NCBI RefSeq assembly: GCF_021390425.1
Contig: NZ_JAJUWY010000001.1
Coordinates: forward strand, 124,001 to 188,000
Reading direction: 5' to 3'
DNA from: Lysobacter sp. GX 14042
GTDB taxonomy: Bacteria > Pseudomonadota > Gammaproteobacteria > Xanthomonadales > Xanthomonadaceae
DNA: 64,000 nucleotides
Position 1 is the first letter of the stretch; each line of letters begins with the position of its first letter. Made by a program: the position numbers and the translations under genes. Below the pieces are notes generated by a model, which was not told where the DNA came from, ran no database searches, and was given only the letters and a program-made list of their open reading frames with translations. Below, piece by piece: positions 11,146-20,882 of the stretch.

Positions 11146-12825
11146 ATGCCGCACGACACCTCGCTCATCACCATGCTGGTCGGAGGCTTCGTGCTGGCCT
11201 TCGTGCTGGGTGCACTCGCCCGGCGGGCCCACCTGTCGCCGCTGGTGGGCTACCTGGTGGCCGGCATCATCGCCGGCCCCTACACCCCCGGTTTCGTCGG
11301 CGACCAGGAGCTGGCGCCGCAGCTGGCCGAGATCGGCGTGATCCTGCTGATGTTCGGGGTCGGCCTGCACTTCTCCTGGCGCGACCTGATGTCGGTGCGC
11401 AACATCGCCCTGCCCGGCGCCCTGGCGCAGATCGCGGTGGCGACCACCCTGGGCTGGGGCATGGCGCGCGGGCTGGGCTGGTCCAACGGCGCCGGGCTGG
11501 TCTTCGGCCTGTCGCTGTCGTGCGCCAGCACCGTGGTGCTGCTGCGGGCGCTGGAGGACCGCCGGCTGGTGGAGTCCCAGCGCGGCCGGATCGCGGTGGG
11601 CTGGCTGATCGTCGAGGACATCGCCTGCGTGCTGGCGCTGGTGCTGATGCCGGCGCTGGCGGGGGTGGCGGGGGACGACGGCAGCGGCGGCGGCCTGGGC
11701 CGCTCGCTGCTGGTGACCTTCGCCAAGGTCGGCGCATTCATGGCGGTGATCCTGCTGGTCGGGCGCAAGCTCGTGCCCTGGCTGCTGCAGCGGGTGGCCG
11801 CGACCGGCTCGCGCGAGCTGTTCACCCTGTGCATCCTGGCGATCGCGCTCGGCGTGGCGTTCGGCTCGGCGAGCCTGTTCGGCGTGTCCTTCGCGCTGGG
11901 CGCGTTCTTCGCCGGGATGCTGCTGGCCGAATCGGAGTTCAGCCACCAGGCCGCCAGCGAGACCCTGCCGCTGCGCGATGCCTTCGCGGTGCTGTTCTTC
12001 GTCTCGGTGGGGATGCTGTTCGACCCGCACATCCTGGTCGAGCACCCGCTCGAGGTGCTGGCCACCTTCCTGATCATCGTGGTCGGCAAGTCGGTCGCCG
12101 CCTACGGCATCGTCCGCGCGTTCGGCAAGCCGCACGCCACCGCGCTGCTGATCTCCACCAGCCTGGCGCAGATCGGCGAGTTCTCCTTCATCCTCGCCGG
12201 CCTGGGGCTGTCGCTGGGCATCCTCGACAAGCAGGCGCAGGACCTGGTGCTGGCCGGCGCGCTGCTGTCGATCATGACCAACCCGCTGCTGTTCGCCTGG
12301 CTGGACCGCCAGCGGCAACAGGCGGTGGAGCCGGATCCGGCCAACTACATCGCCGAGCCGCCGGTGCCCGAAGGCCTGAGCGGCCACGTGATCCTGGTCG
12401 GCTTCGGCCGGGTCGGCAGCGAACTGGGCCGGGTGCTGGTGGATGCCGGCGTGCCGGTGGTGGTGGTCGACGGCGAGGACGTACTGGTCGACCGCGCCCG
12501 CGCCAGCGGCATCCCGTCGATCCGCGGCAACGCGGTGCATCCGGCGGTCCTGGCCGAGGCCCTGCCCGAGCGCGCGCACACCGCGCTGCTGGCGATCCCC
12601 AATCCGCTGGAGGCCGGCGAGATCATCGCCCGGCTGCGCGAGGCCAACCCCTCGCTGACGATCGTGGCCCGCGCGCATTCGGATGGCGAGGTGAAGCACC
12701 TGCTCGAGCGCGGCGCCGACGCGGCGGTGATGGCCGAGCGCGAACTCGCCCACAGCCTGGCCGAGATGGTGCTGGCGACGCCGCCGTACCGGGGGGAACG
12801 GCATTTGCCGCCTGCCGTGGCGTAG
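11146..12825 (+). CDS. KefB/YbaL-like cation:proton antiporter with TrkA-N domain
   Basis: A 559-residue protein. Residues 1 to about 390 form a CPA2 antiporter membrane domain (VGYLVAGIIAGPYTPGF, LLMFGVGLHFSW, LGAFFAGMLLAESEF). From about residue 405 an NAD-binding RCK/TrkA-N domain follows, with the Rossmann motif VILVGFGRVGSELG. Best family match by eye is YbaL/KefB. The ATG at 11146 has GGGAG five bases upstream. It is divergent from the ABC-F gene. Regulation by nucleotide or glutathione adducts is known in the family but not shown here. Confidence 0.9.
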   Translation: MPHDTSLITMLVGGFVLAFVLGALARRAHLSPLVGYLVAGIIAGPYTPGFVGDQELAPQLAEIGVILLMFGVGLHFSWRDLMSVRNIALPGALAQIAVATTLGWGMARGLGWSNGAGLVFGLSLSCASTVVLLRALEDRRLVESQRGRIAVGWLIVEDIACVLALVLMPALAGVAGDDGSGGGLGRSLLVTFAKVGAFMAVILLVGRKLVPWLLQRVAATGSRELFTLCILAIALGVAFGSASLFGVSFALGAFFAGMLLAESEFSHQAASETLPLRDAFAVLFFVSVGMLFDPHILVEHPLEVLATFLIIVVGKSVAAYGIVRAFGKPHATALLISTSLAQIGEFSFILAGLGLSLGILDKQAQDLVLAGALLSIMTNPLLFAWLDRQRQQAVEPDPANYIAEPPVPEGLSGHVILVGFGRVGSELGRVLVDAGVPVVVVDGEDVLVDRARASGIPSIRGNAVHPAVLAEALPERAHTALLAIPNPLEAGEIIARLREANPSLTIVARAHSDGEVKHLLERGADAAVMAERELAHSLAEMVLATPPYRGERHLPPAVA

Positions 12826-12851
12826 GAGCGAGGAACGAGGAACGAGTAAAA
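12825..12851. repeat. ACTCGTTCCTC-family repeat, copy 1
   Basis: Just after the YbaL-like stop codon there is GAGCGAGGAACGAGGAACGAG followed by TAAAAGC. It contains tandem GAGGAACGAG units and one exact GAGGAACGAGT. The same unit recurs at six other intergenic sites in this window. Confidence 0.8.
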
Positions 12852-12946
12852 GCAACAGCAGGGCAACGTGGGGCGCGATGGCCGACACGGCGGCGTGTTG
12901 CGCCGACTGGGCAACGGGCGCATTCCCGAACCTGCGTGGGCATGCG

Positions 12947-12975
12947 TTGACGCCGGGCTGTCCCTGCCGTAAACC
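12947..12975 (+). promoter_or_regulatory. Possible sigma-70 promoter of the TonB-dependent receptor
   Basis: TTGACG (12947-12952) and TAAACC (12970-12975) are separated by 17 bases and lie 31-60 bases before the receptor start. The -35 is good and the -10 is imperfect. Inference from sequence only. Confidence 0.35.
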
Positions 12976-13005
12976 GGGGTGGGACAGACAGGGAGCGAAG
13001 TGGAC

Positions 13006-15417
13006 ATGAAGTGGAATCCGTTGCTGATCGCCATCGCCGCGGCGCTTGCCGCGCCGGCCGCTCTGGCCCAGACCGCGCCTGCCGGTGCCCGGGAGGCCAC
13101 CACGCTTGACCAGGTGATCGTCACCGGCACCCGGGTGGCCGACCGCACGGTCGCCGAGTCGGCCTCGCCGATCGACATCATCACCCCGGAGGCACTGGCG
13201 GCCACCGGCACCACCGAGCTGGCGACCGCACTGGCGCGCACCCTGCCCTCGCTGAACTTCCCGCGCCCGGCGGTCACCGACGGCACCAGCGCGATCCGCC
13301 CGGCGCAGCTGCGTGGACTGTCGCCCGACCAGGTACTGGTGCTGGTCAACGGCAAGCGCCGGCACGTCTCGGCGCTGCTCAACGTCAATGGCAGCATTGG
13401 CCGCGGCTCCTCGGCGGTGGACCTCAACGCGATCCCGGTGTCGGCGATCTCGCGCGTCGAAGTGCTGCGCGACGGCGCTTCGGCGCAGTACGGCTCCGAT
13501 GCCATCGCCGGGGTGATCAACGTGGTGCTCAAGGGCAACGAGACCGGCGGCAGCCTGGCGCTGGACGTCGGCCAGTACTCGGCCGGCGATGGTGCCCAGT
13601 TCCAGATGTCCGGCGACACCGGCCTGCGCTTCGCCGACGAGCGCGGTTTCGTCCACCTGGCCGCGCAGCTCGCCCAGCAGGACCCCACCAACCGCGCCGG
13701 CCCGTTCCAGCCGTTCACCGCCGCCGCCCTCCCGGACCAGGGCAACAATCCCGGCCTGGGCGAGGTGGCCTACATGTACGGCGACCCGCAGGTCGACGCG
13801 CGCGCGGTCTCGGCCAACGCCGGCTTCGACTTCAGCGACAACTTGAGCGCCTACGCCACCGCCGCCGCCAGCAACCGCGACATCACCTCCTACGCCTTCT
13901 ACCGCTCGCCCAACCACAGCGGCCAGGGCGCGCTGCTGGCCCAGGTCTACCCCGACGGCTTCGTGCCCGAGATCGCGATGCTGTCGCAGGACCGCTCGCT
14001 GGTGGCCGGCCTCAAGGGCGGCAACGACGCCGGCTGGAACTGGGACCTGAGCTACAACTACGGCTACAACCACATCGACTTCCGGACCGAGAACACGATC
14101 AACTACAGCCTCGGCACCGCCAGCCCGAGGGCCTTTCATGACGGCGCGCTCGAGTACACCCAGAACGTCGTCAACGCCGACGTGACCAAGACCCTCGACT
14201 GGGGCCTGGCGTATCCGGCCACACTGTCTTTCGGCGCCGAGTACCGGCGCGAGAAGTGGAACCAGTCACCGGGCGAGCCGGGCTCCTACCAGGGCGGCGG
14301 CGCCCAGGGCTTCCAGGGCTTCACGCCGGAGAACTCCGGCCACTTCGACCGCGACAGCTACGCCGTGTACGCCGGACTGGAAGCCGACTTCACCGACCGC
14401 TTCTCCGCCGGCGTCGCCGGCCGCTACGAGGACTACAGCGACTTCGGCAACGAAACCTCGGGCAAGCTCTCGGCGCGCTACGCCTTCAGCGACGCGGTGG
14501 CGCTGCGCGGCACCGTGGCCAGCGGCTTCCGCGCGCCGTCACTGTCGCAGCAGCACTACCAGGTGGTGACCTCCAACTACAACGGCGCGCTGGACCGCTT
14601 CTTCGATTCGGGCACCTTCCCCGCCACCAGCGCCGCTGCGCGCGCGCTGGGCGCCGAGCCGCTGCAGGCCGAAACCTCGCTGTCCTACAGCCTGGGCCTG
14701 GTGCTGCAGCCGGCGGACCGGCTGTACGTCACCATCGATGCCTACCAGATCGAAATCGACGACCGCATCGTGCTGTCGTCCAACCTGCTGGTCGGCGAGA
14801 ACGCCGCCGCGCAGCAGCTGCTCACCGACCTGGGCATCAACGGCGTCACCGCGCTGCGCTACTTCAACAACGCCATCGATACCCGCACCCGCGGCATCGA
14901 CGTGGTCGGCAGCTACGACGTGCCGCTGAGCAGTGGCGAGCTGACCCTCACCGCCGGCTACAACTACAACAAGACCGAGATCACCCGCATCGCCCCCAAC
15001 CCCGATGTGCTGAACGAGCTCGGCGCCACCTTCTGGCGCGTGGGCCGCGACGAGCAGGGACGCATCGAGGAAGGCTTCCCGCGCGACAAGGTGCTGCTGG
15101 CCGCGAACTGGGACCTGGCCCGCTGGGGCTTCAGCCTCGGCGCCACCCGCCATGGCGAGTTCAACACCCGCGTCAGCGAGAGCGGCGACCCGGCGCTCGA
15201 CCAGACCTACGGCGCCAGGTGGATCGTCGACGCTTCCGCCAGCTTCAGGCCCAGCGAACGGTGGACGCTGACCCTGGGCGCGGACAACCTGCTCGACGAG
15301 TACCCGGACCGCACCATCCCGGCCAACGCCAACCACAACCAGTTCCCGTACAGCAGCCAGTCGCCGACCGGCTTCAACGGCGCCTACGTGTATGGGCGCG
15401 TTGCCTATCGGTGGTAA
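13006..15417 (+). CDS. TonB-dependent outer-membrane receptor
   Basis: Outer-membrane gated channel of 803 residues. A signal peptide (LLIAIAAALAAPAALAQ) is followed by LDQVIVTGTR, the usual start of the plug region. The plug carries VLVLVNGKRRHVSALLN and VEVLRDGASAQYGSDAIAG. The beta-barrel ends YVYGRVAYRW, with the terminal aromatic expected for outer-membrane insertion. The ATG at 13006 follows GGGAG. No adjacent transporter or regulator indicates its ligand. Its 3' end converges with clpB across a block of inverted repeats. Confidence 0.93.
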   Translation: MKWNPLLIAIAAALAAPAALAQTAPAGAREATTLDQVIVTGTRVADRTVAESASPIDIITPEALAATGTTELATALARTLPSLNFPRPAVTDGTSAIRPAQLRGLSPDQVLVLVNGKRRHVSALLNVNGSIGRGSSAVDLNAIPVSAISRVEVLRDGASAQYGSDAIAGVINVVLKGNETGGSLALDVGQYSAGDGAQFQMSGDTGLRFADERGFVHLAAQLAQQDPTNRAGPFQPFTAAALPDQGNNPGLGEVAYMYGDPQVDARAVSANAGFDFSDNLSAYATAAASNRDITSYAFYRSPNHSGQGALLAQVYPDGFVPEIAMLSQDRSLVAGLKGGNDAGWNWDLSYNYGYNHIDFRTENTINYSLGTASPRAFHDGALEYTQNVVNADVTKTLDWGLAYPATLSFGAEYRREKWNQSPGEPGSYQGGGAQGFQGFTPENSGHFDRDSYAVYAGLEADFTDRFSAGVAGRYEDYSDFGNETSGKLSARYAFSDAVALRGTVASGFRAPSLSQQHYQVVTSNYNGALDRFFDSGTFPATSAAARALGAEPLQAETSLSYSLGLVLQPADRLYVTIDAYQIEIDDRIVLSSNLLVGENAAAQQLLTDLGINGVTALRYFNNAIDTRTRGIDVVGSYDVPLSSGELTLTAGYNYNKTEITRIAPNPDVLNELGATFWRVGRDEQGRIEEGFPRDKVLLAANWDLARWGFSLGATRHGEFNTRVSESGDPALDQTYGARWIVDASASFRPSERWTLTLGADNLLDEYPDRTIPANANHNQFPYSSQSPTGFNGAYVYGRVAYRW

Positions 15418-15430
15418 GCAAAAGGCAGAA

Positions 15431-15560
15431 GTGAGAGATGAGGAGTGAGAAACGAGTAAGGGCAAGAGCAAGGTGCCCCGCCGCTTTTACTCACTCCTCA
15501 CTCCTCTTCACTCGTTTCCCGCCTTCACTCGTTCCTCTCAACTCGTTCCTCGCTTCTGGA
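15431..15560. repeat. ACTCGTTCCTC-family repeats, inverted pair, copy 2
   Basis: The left arm (about 15431-15473) holds GAGGAGTGAGAAACGAGTAA. The right arm (about 15483-15558) holds TTACTCACTCCTCACTCCTC and two exact ACTCGTTCCTC units (15527 and 15541). The arms are imperfectly complementary and lie between the convergent TonB-receptor and clpB genes, so transcripts from either side could fold. The right arm runs into the clpB coding region. Confidence 0.8.
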
Positions 15561-18132
15561 AGCTCAGCTTCCCGCCCTCGGCACCCACCCGCACCACGTC
15601 GCCGGTGACGAAGCCGCCCTCCAGGATCTTCTGCGCCAGGGGGTTTTCCACCTGCTGCTGGATCGCGCGCTTGAGCGGGCGGGCGCCGTAGACCGGGTCG
15701 AAGCCGACGTTGGCCAGCAGGGCCAGCGCCTCGTCGGACAGTTCCAGTGACAGGCCGCGTTCGGCCAGGCGCTTTTCCAGGCCCTTGAGCTGGATGCGGG
15801 CGATCTGGCGGATCTGCGGTTTGGTCAGCGGGTGGAAAACGACGATGTCGTCCAGGCGGTTGATAAACTCGGGGCGGAAGTGGCCCTGGACCACGCCCAT
15901 CACCGAGGCCTTCATCTGGGTGTAGGCCTCGGGGGAATCGTCGCCGGCCAGTTCCTGGATCAGCTGGCTGCCCAGGTTGGAGGTCATCACGATGACGGTG
16001 TTGCGGAAGTCCACCGTGCGGCCCTGGCCGTCGGTCAGGCGACCGTCGTCGAGCACCTGCAGCAGGATGTTGAACACGTCGGCGTGGGCCTTCTCGACCT
16101 CGTCGAGCAGGATCAGCGAGTACGGCCGGCGGCGCACCGCCTCGGTCAGGTAGCCGCCCTCCTCGTAGCCGACGTAACCGGGGGGCGCGCCGATCAGGCG
16201 GGCCACGGAGTGCTTCTCCATGAACTCGCTCATGTCGATGCGGATCATGGCGTCGGGGCTGTCGAACAGGAACTCGGCCAGCGCGCGCGACAGCTCGGTC
16301 TTGCCCACGCCGGTCGGGCCCAGGAACAGGAACGAGCCGGTCGGGCGGTTGGGGTCGGACAGCCCGGCGCGGGCACGACGGACCGCGTCGGAGACGACCT
16401 GGATCGCCTCATCCTGGCCGACCACGCGCTCGTGCAGCAGCGATTCCATGCGCAGCAGCTTCTCGCGCTCGCCCTCCAGCATCCGGCTGACCGGGATGCC
16501 GGTCCAGCGCGCGACCACCTCGGCGATCTCCTCCTCGGTCACCCGGTCCTGCACCAGGCGGAACTCCTGGCGCTCGGCCTGCTGGGCGGCCTCCAGCTGC
16601 TTCTCCAGCGCCGGCAGGCGGCCGTACTGGATCTCGCTCATCTTCGTGTAGTCCTGCTGGCGCCGGGCGGCATCCAGTTCCAGGTTCGCCTGCTCGATGT
16701 CCTCCTTGATCTTCGTCGCCCCCTGCAGCGCGGCCTTCTCGGACTTCCAGACTTCATTGAGGTCGGAGAACTCGCGCTCCAGTGCGTCGATCTCGGATTC
16801 CAGGTCCTCCAGGCGCTTCCTGGACGCGTCGTCGGTTTCCTTCTTCAGCATCTCGCGCTGGATCTTCAGCTGGATCAGCCGGCGCTCCAGGCGGTCGAGC
16901 TCCTCGGGCTTGGAGTCGATCTCCATGCGGATCCGGCTGGCGGCCTCGTCCATCAGGTCGATCGCCTTGTCCGGCAGCTGGCGGTCGGCGATGTAGCGGT
17001 TGGACAGCGTCGCGGCGGCGACGATCGCCGGGTCGGTGATCTCCACCCCGTGGTGGACCGCGTAGCGCTCCTTGAGCCCGCGCAGGATGGCGATGGTGTC
17101 CTCCACGCTGGGCTCGCCGACGAACACCTTCTGGAACCGGCGCTCCAGCGCGGCGTCCTTCTCGATGTACTGGCGGTACTCGTCCAGCGTGGTGGCGCCG
17201 ATGCAGTGCAGCTCCCCGCGGGCCAGGGCCGGCTTGAGCATGTTGCCGGCATCCATCGAGCCCTCGCCCTTGCCGGCACCGACCATGGTGTGCAGCTCGT
17301 CGATGAACAGGATGATCCGGCCCTCGTTCTTTGCCAGATCGTTGAGCACGCCCTTCAGCCGCTCCTCGAACTCGCCGCGGTACTTGGCCCCGGCGATCAG
17401 CGCGCCCATGTCCAGGCTCAGCACCCGCTTGCCGCGCAGGCCCTCGGGCACCTCGTCCTTGATGATCCGCTGGGCCAGGCCCTCGGCGATCGCGGTCTTG
17501 CCCACGCCCGGCTCGCCGATCAGCACCGGGTTGTTCTTGGTCCGGCGCTGCAGCACCTGGATGGTGCGGCGGATCTCCTCGTCGCGGCCGATCACCGGGT
17601 CCAGCTTGCCGCTCTCGGCCCGTGCGGTGAGGTCGATGGTGTACTTCTCCAGCGCCTGGCGCTGGTCCTCGGCGGACTCGGACTGCACGCTCTCGCCGCC
17701 GCGCAGCCTGTCGATGGCGGCCTCGACCCGGGCCTTGTCGGCGCCGCCGGCCTTCAGCGCACGGGCGAGGTCGCCGCTGTCCTCCAGCGCCGCCAGCACG
17801 AACAGCTCGGTGGCGATGAAGGCATCGCCGCGCTGCTGGGCGAGCCGGTCGGTGACGTTGAGCAACCGGGCCAGGTCGTTGCCCACGCTCACGTTGCCGG
17901 CCTGGCCGGTGACCTTCGGCAGCCGCTCCAGGGCCTCGACCAGGCGCTCGCGCAGCACCGGCACGTTGACCCCGGCCTGCGACAGCAGCGGGGTGGTGCT
18001 GCCGCCGGACTGGTCCAGCAGGGCCAGCATCAGGTGCACCGGTTCGATCAGGGTGTGGTCGCGTCCCACGGCCAGCGACTGCGCGTCGGCCAGGGCCTGC
18101 TGGAAGCGCGAGGTGAGCTTGTCCATCCGCAT
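15538..18132 (-). CDS. clpB: ATP-dependent disaggregase ClpB
   Basis: Hexameric Hsp100 chaperone that, with DnaK, extracts polypeptides from aggregates. The 864 residues show the N-terminal Clp-N repeats ([18 protein letters not shown]), a first AAA+ domain with [17 protein letters not shown], and a coiled-coil middle domain around 410-530. The second AAA+ domain has [17 protein letters not shown]. Start ATG at 18132, preceded by GAGG. The last codons, encoding RGTS and the stop, are made from the GAGGAACGAGT repeat, so the C-terminal tip has apparently been altered by repeat insertion. Confidence 0.97.
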   Translation of the reverse strand: MRMDKLTSRFQQALADAQSLAVGRDHTLIEPVHLMLALLDQSGGSTTPLLSQAGVNVPVLRERLVEALERLPKVTGQAGNVSVGNDLARLLNVTDRLAQQRGDAFIATELFVLAALEDSGDLARALKAGGADKARVEAAIDRLRGGESVQSESAEDQRQALEKYTIDLTARAESGKLDPVIGRDEEIRRTIQVLQRRTKNNPVLIGEPGVGKTAIAEGLAQRIIKDEVPEGLRGKRVLSLDMGALIAGAKYRGEFEERLKGVLNDLAKNEGRIILFIDELHTMVGAGKGEGSMDAGNMLKPALARGELHCIGATTLDEYRQYIEKDAALERRFQKVFVGEPSVEDTIAILRGLKERYAVHHGVEITDPAIVAAATLSNRYIADRQLPDKAIDLMDEAASRIRMEIDSKPEELDRLERRLIQLKIQREMLKKETDDASRKRLEDLESEIDALEREFSDLNEVWKSEKAALQGATKIKEDIEQANLELDAARRQQDYTKMSEIQYGRLPALEKQLEAAQQAERQEFRLVQDRVTEEEIAEVVARWTGIPVSRMLEGEREKLLRMESLLHERVVGQDEAIQVVSDAVRRARAGLSDPNRPTGSFLFLGPTGVGKTELSRALAEFLFDSPDAMIRIDMSEFMEKHSVARLIGAPPGYVGYEEGGYLTEAVRRRPYSLILLDEVEKAHADVFNILLQVLDDGRLTDGQGRTVDFRNTVIVMTSNLGSQLIQELAGDDSPEAYTQMKASVMGVVQGHFRPEFINRLDDIVVFHPLTKPQIRQIARIQLKGLEKRLAERGLSLELSDEALALLANVGFDPVYGARPLKRAIQQQVENPLAQKILEGGFVTGDVVRVGAEGGKLSFQKRGTS

Positions 18133-18279
18133 GGCGGGATCCTCGGATCAGGGGCGGCGCGGGGCCGCGATGTTCCCCAGATGCGGTCCCGCCGCGGGCG
18201 CTTCAAGCCTGCGGGGTTCCGCACGCGGGGGCGCACGGGTCAGCGCGATGGTCACACCGGGGTACTCATAATCGCGTGC

Positions 18280-19041
18280 ATGGCTTTGACGACCCCACTC
18301 CCCGGGCCCCCGCCGATCGGCGACGACTGGGCCCTGTTCCTGGATGTCGACGGCACCCTGCTGGGGTTCGCCGATCGTCCCGGAAAGGTGCACGTCCCGC
18401 CGGCGCTGCCCGGCGTGCTCGCGGCCCTGGCCGGGCGACTGGACGGCGCGCTGGCGCTGGTGAGCGGCCGACCGGTCGCGCAGCTCGACGCCTTGTTCGC
18501 CCCCCTGCGGCTGCCGGCGGCGGGGCTGCACGGGCTGGAACTGCGCACCGCGCACGACACCCGCCCCGCCCCGCCGCCCCCGGCCGCGCTGGCCGCCCTG
18601 CTGCGGCATGCCGCGCAGCTCGCCGCGGCCCATCCCGGGGCCCTGGTCGAGGACAAGGGGGCGACGCTGGCATTGCACTGGCGCGGCAATCCGGCGGCCG
18701 AGCCGTCGTTGCGCAAGCTGGCGCGCGAGGCGGTCGCCCACCTGCCCGGCTACCGGCTGCAGACCGGCGACCACGTACTGGAACTGCGCCCCGAAGGCGC
18801 CGACAAGGGCGCGGCAATCGCCACGATGCTGGAGCAGCCGCCGTTCCGCGGCCGACGGCCGGTGTTCGTCGGCGACGACCACACCGACGAGCATGGCTTC
18901 GAGCAGGTCGTCGCCCGCGGCGGACTGGCGGTCCTGGTCGGCGACCGCAGCCCCAGCATCGCCGGCCACCGGCTTGCCGGCCCGCTGGACGTCCACCGCT
19001 GGCTGGCCACCGCGACCCGCGATGCAGGAGCACACGCATGA
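18280..19041 (+). CDS. otsB: Trehalose-6-phosphate phosphatase OtsB
   Basis: HAD-superfamily phosphatase of 253 residues that converts trehalose-6-phosphate to trehalose in the cytoplasm. The catalytic motif I is LFLDVDGTLLGFADRPG near residue 19, and motif IV is VGDDHTDEHGF near residue 205. The frame is open far upstream, but the ATG at 18280 gives the normal start. Its stop overlaps the start of the GH15 gene (ATGA), indicating translational coupling. Confidence 0.93.
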   Translation: MALTTPLPGPPPIGDDWALFLDVDGTLLGFADRPGKVHVPPALPGVLAALAGRLDGALALVSGRPVAQLDALFAPLRLPAAGLHGLELRTAHDTRPAPPPPAALAALLRHAAQLAAAHPGALVEDKGATLALHWRGNPAAEPSLRKLAREAVAHLPGYRLQTGDHVLELRPEGADKGAAIATMLEQPPFRGRRPVFVGDDHTDEHGFEQVVARGGLAVLVGDRSPSIAGHRLAGPLDVHRWLATATRDAGAHA

Positions 19042-20819
19042 GCCACACCCTGGACCTGGGCTTGGTCGGCAACGGCTCGGTCGCGATGCTGGTCGACCGC
19101 CACGCGCGCGTCAGCTGGGGCTGCATCCCGGCCTTCGACGGCGACCCCGCCTTCTGTGCCCTGCTGGAGCCGCGCGAGCACGAGGGCGGCGACTACGCCA
19201 TCGAGCTGGAGGACTTCGCCGGCGCCGAGCAGGAATACGTGGAGAACACCGCGATCCTGCGCACCGTGCTGCGCGACACCCACGGCGCCGCGGTGGAGGT
19301 CACCGACTTCTGCCCGCGCTGGCGCCAGCACGAGCGCTGGTACCGGCCGGTGATGCTGCTGCGCCGGGTGCGGCCACTGGCGGGTACCCCGCGCATCCGC
19401 ATCCGGGTGCGGCCACTGGCCGAGTGGGGCGCGCGCCGCCCCGAGACCACCTGGGGCAGCAACCACCTGCGCTACCTGCTGCCCGGCTTCACCCTGCGCC
19501 TGACCACCGACGCCCCGGTGCGGCTGGTCCGCGAGCAGACCGCCTTCGTGCTCGAGCGCGAACTGCACCTGGTGCTCGGCCCGGACGAGACCCTCACCGT
19601 GCCGGTCGCCGATTTCGTCCACCAGGCCGAGCAGCGTACCCGCGGCTACTGGCGCGAGTGGGTGCGCTCGCTGTCGATCCCGCTGGAATGGCAGGAAGCG
19701 GTGATCCGCAGCGCGATCACCCTGAAGCTGTGCCAGTACGACGAAACAGGCGCGATCATCGCCGCGGTCACCACCTCGATCCCCGAGGCCCCCGGTACCC
19801 AGCGCAACTGGGACTACCGCTACTGCTGGCTGCGCGATGCCGCCTTCGTGGTCCGCGCGCTCAACCGGCTGGGCGCGAGCCGGACCATGGAGCTGTACCT
19901 GGGCTACGTGTTCAACCTGGCCACCAACGAGGAAGGCGAACTGCAGCCGCTGTACGGCATCGGCCTGGAGGACGAGCTCACCGAGCAGGAGATGCCCGCG
20001 CTCGCCGGCTACCGCGGCATGGGCCCGGTGCGCCAGGGCAACCTGGCCTGGGTGCAGAAGCAGCACGACGTCTACGGCAGCGTGGTGCTGGCCTCAACCC
20101 AGCTGTTCTTCGACCACCGGCTGGCCAACCGCGGCGACCAGGCCACCTTCGAGCGCCTGGAGCAGGTCGGCGAGCGCGCCTGGGCGCTGTATGACCGTCC
20201 CGATGCCGGGCTGTGGGAGTTCCGCGGCCGCACCGGCGTGCACACCTACACCGCCGCGATGTGCTGGGCCGCCTGCGACCGGCTGGCGCGGATCGCCGTG
20301 CACCTGAGCCTGCCCGAGCGGGTGCGGACCTGGCGCGAGCGCGCCGACGCCATGCACGCCCGGATCCTGGCCGAGGGCTTCAGCGAGGCGGCCGGCCACT
20401 TCGTCGCCACCTTCGGCGGCGACCAGCTGGACGCCAGCCTGCTGCTGCTCGGCGACATCGGCTTCGTCGAGCCGACGGACCGGAAGTTCATCGCCACCGT
20501 CGAGGCCATCGGCCGCGACCTGCGGCGCGGCGACGGAATGTTCCGCTATGTCGCCCCCGACGATTTCGGCGTGCCCGAGACCAGCTTCACCATCTGCACC
20601 TTCTGGTACATCGAGGCCCTGGCCGCGATCGGCCGCAAGGAAGAGGCCCGGGCCCTGTTCGAGCGCATCCTGTCGCGCCGCAACCACCTGGGCCTGTTGT
20701 CGGAGGACCTGGCCTTCGAGGACGGCGAGGCCTGGGGCAACTTCCCGCAGGCGTATTCGCACGTGGGCCTGATCATGGCCGCATCCATGCTGAGCCGCCC
20801 GTGGCGGGATGCGATCTAG
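19038..20819 (+). CDS. Glycoside hydrolase family 15 protein (glucoamylase/trehalase-like)
   Basis: A cytoplasmic protein of 593 residues without signal peptide. The N-terminal beta-domain begins DLGLVGNGSVAMLVDRHARV. The (alpha/alpha)6 domain has NWDYRYCWLRDAAFVVRALN and, near the end, WGNFPQAYSHVGLIMAA, both typical of GH15. Position directly after otsB with a 4-base overlap suggests a role in trehalose or alpha-glucan turnover; trehalase activity is known in some GH15 members but is not proven here. Confidence 0.9.
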   Translation: MSHTLDLGLVGNGSVAMLVDRHARVSWGCIPAFDGDPAFCALLEPREHEGGDYAIELEDFAGAEQEYVENTAILRTVLRDTHGAAVEVTDFCPRWRQHERWYRPVMLLRRVRPLAGTPRIRIRVRPLAEWGARRPETTWGSNHLRYLLPGFTLRLTTDAPVRLVREQTAFVLERELHLVLGPDETLTVPVADFVHQAEQRTRGYWREWVRSLSIPLEWQEAVIRSAITLKLCQYDETGAIIAAVTTSIPEAPGTQRNWDYRYCWLRDAAFVVRALNRLGASRTMELYLGYVFNLATNEEGELQPLYGIGLEDELTEQEMPALAGYRGMGPVRQGNLAWVQKQHDVYGSVVLASTQLFFDHRLANRGDQATFERLEQVGERAWALYDRPDAGLWEFRGRTGVHTYTAAMCWAACDRLARIAVHLSLPERVRTWRERADAMHARILAEGFSEAAGHFVATFGGDQLDASLLLLGDIGFVEPTDRKFIATVEAIGRDLRRGDGMFRYVAPDDFGVPETSFTICTFWYIEALAAIGRKEEARALFERILSRRNHLGLLSEDLAFEDGEAWGNFPQAYSHVGLIMAASMLSRPWRDAI

Positions 20820-20830
20820 ACTTCCCCTCA

Positions 20831-20868
20831 CCCCGGCCCTCTCCCGCAGGCGGGAGAGGGGGAAAAAA
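20831..20868. repeat. REP-like hairpin (CTCTCCCGC type)
   Basis: An 11-bp perfect stem CCCTCTCCCGC/GCGGGAGAGGG separated by only AG lies between the GH15 gene and nadE, followed by GG and A6. It belongs to the same type as hairpins after coaE and secA. There is no T-run on the plus strand, so it is not a canonical terminator. Confidence 0.7.
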
Positions 20869-20882
20869 CATACGGAGTCCCC

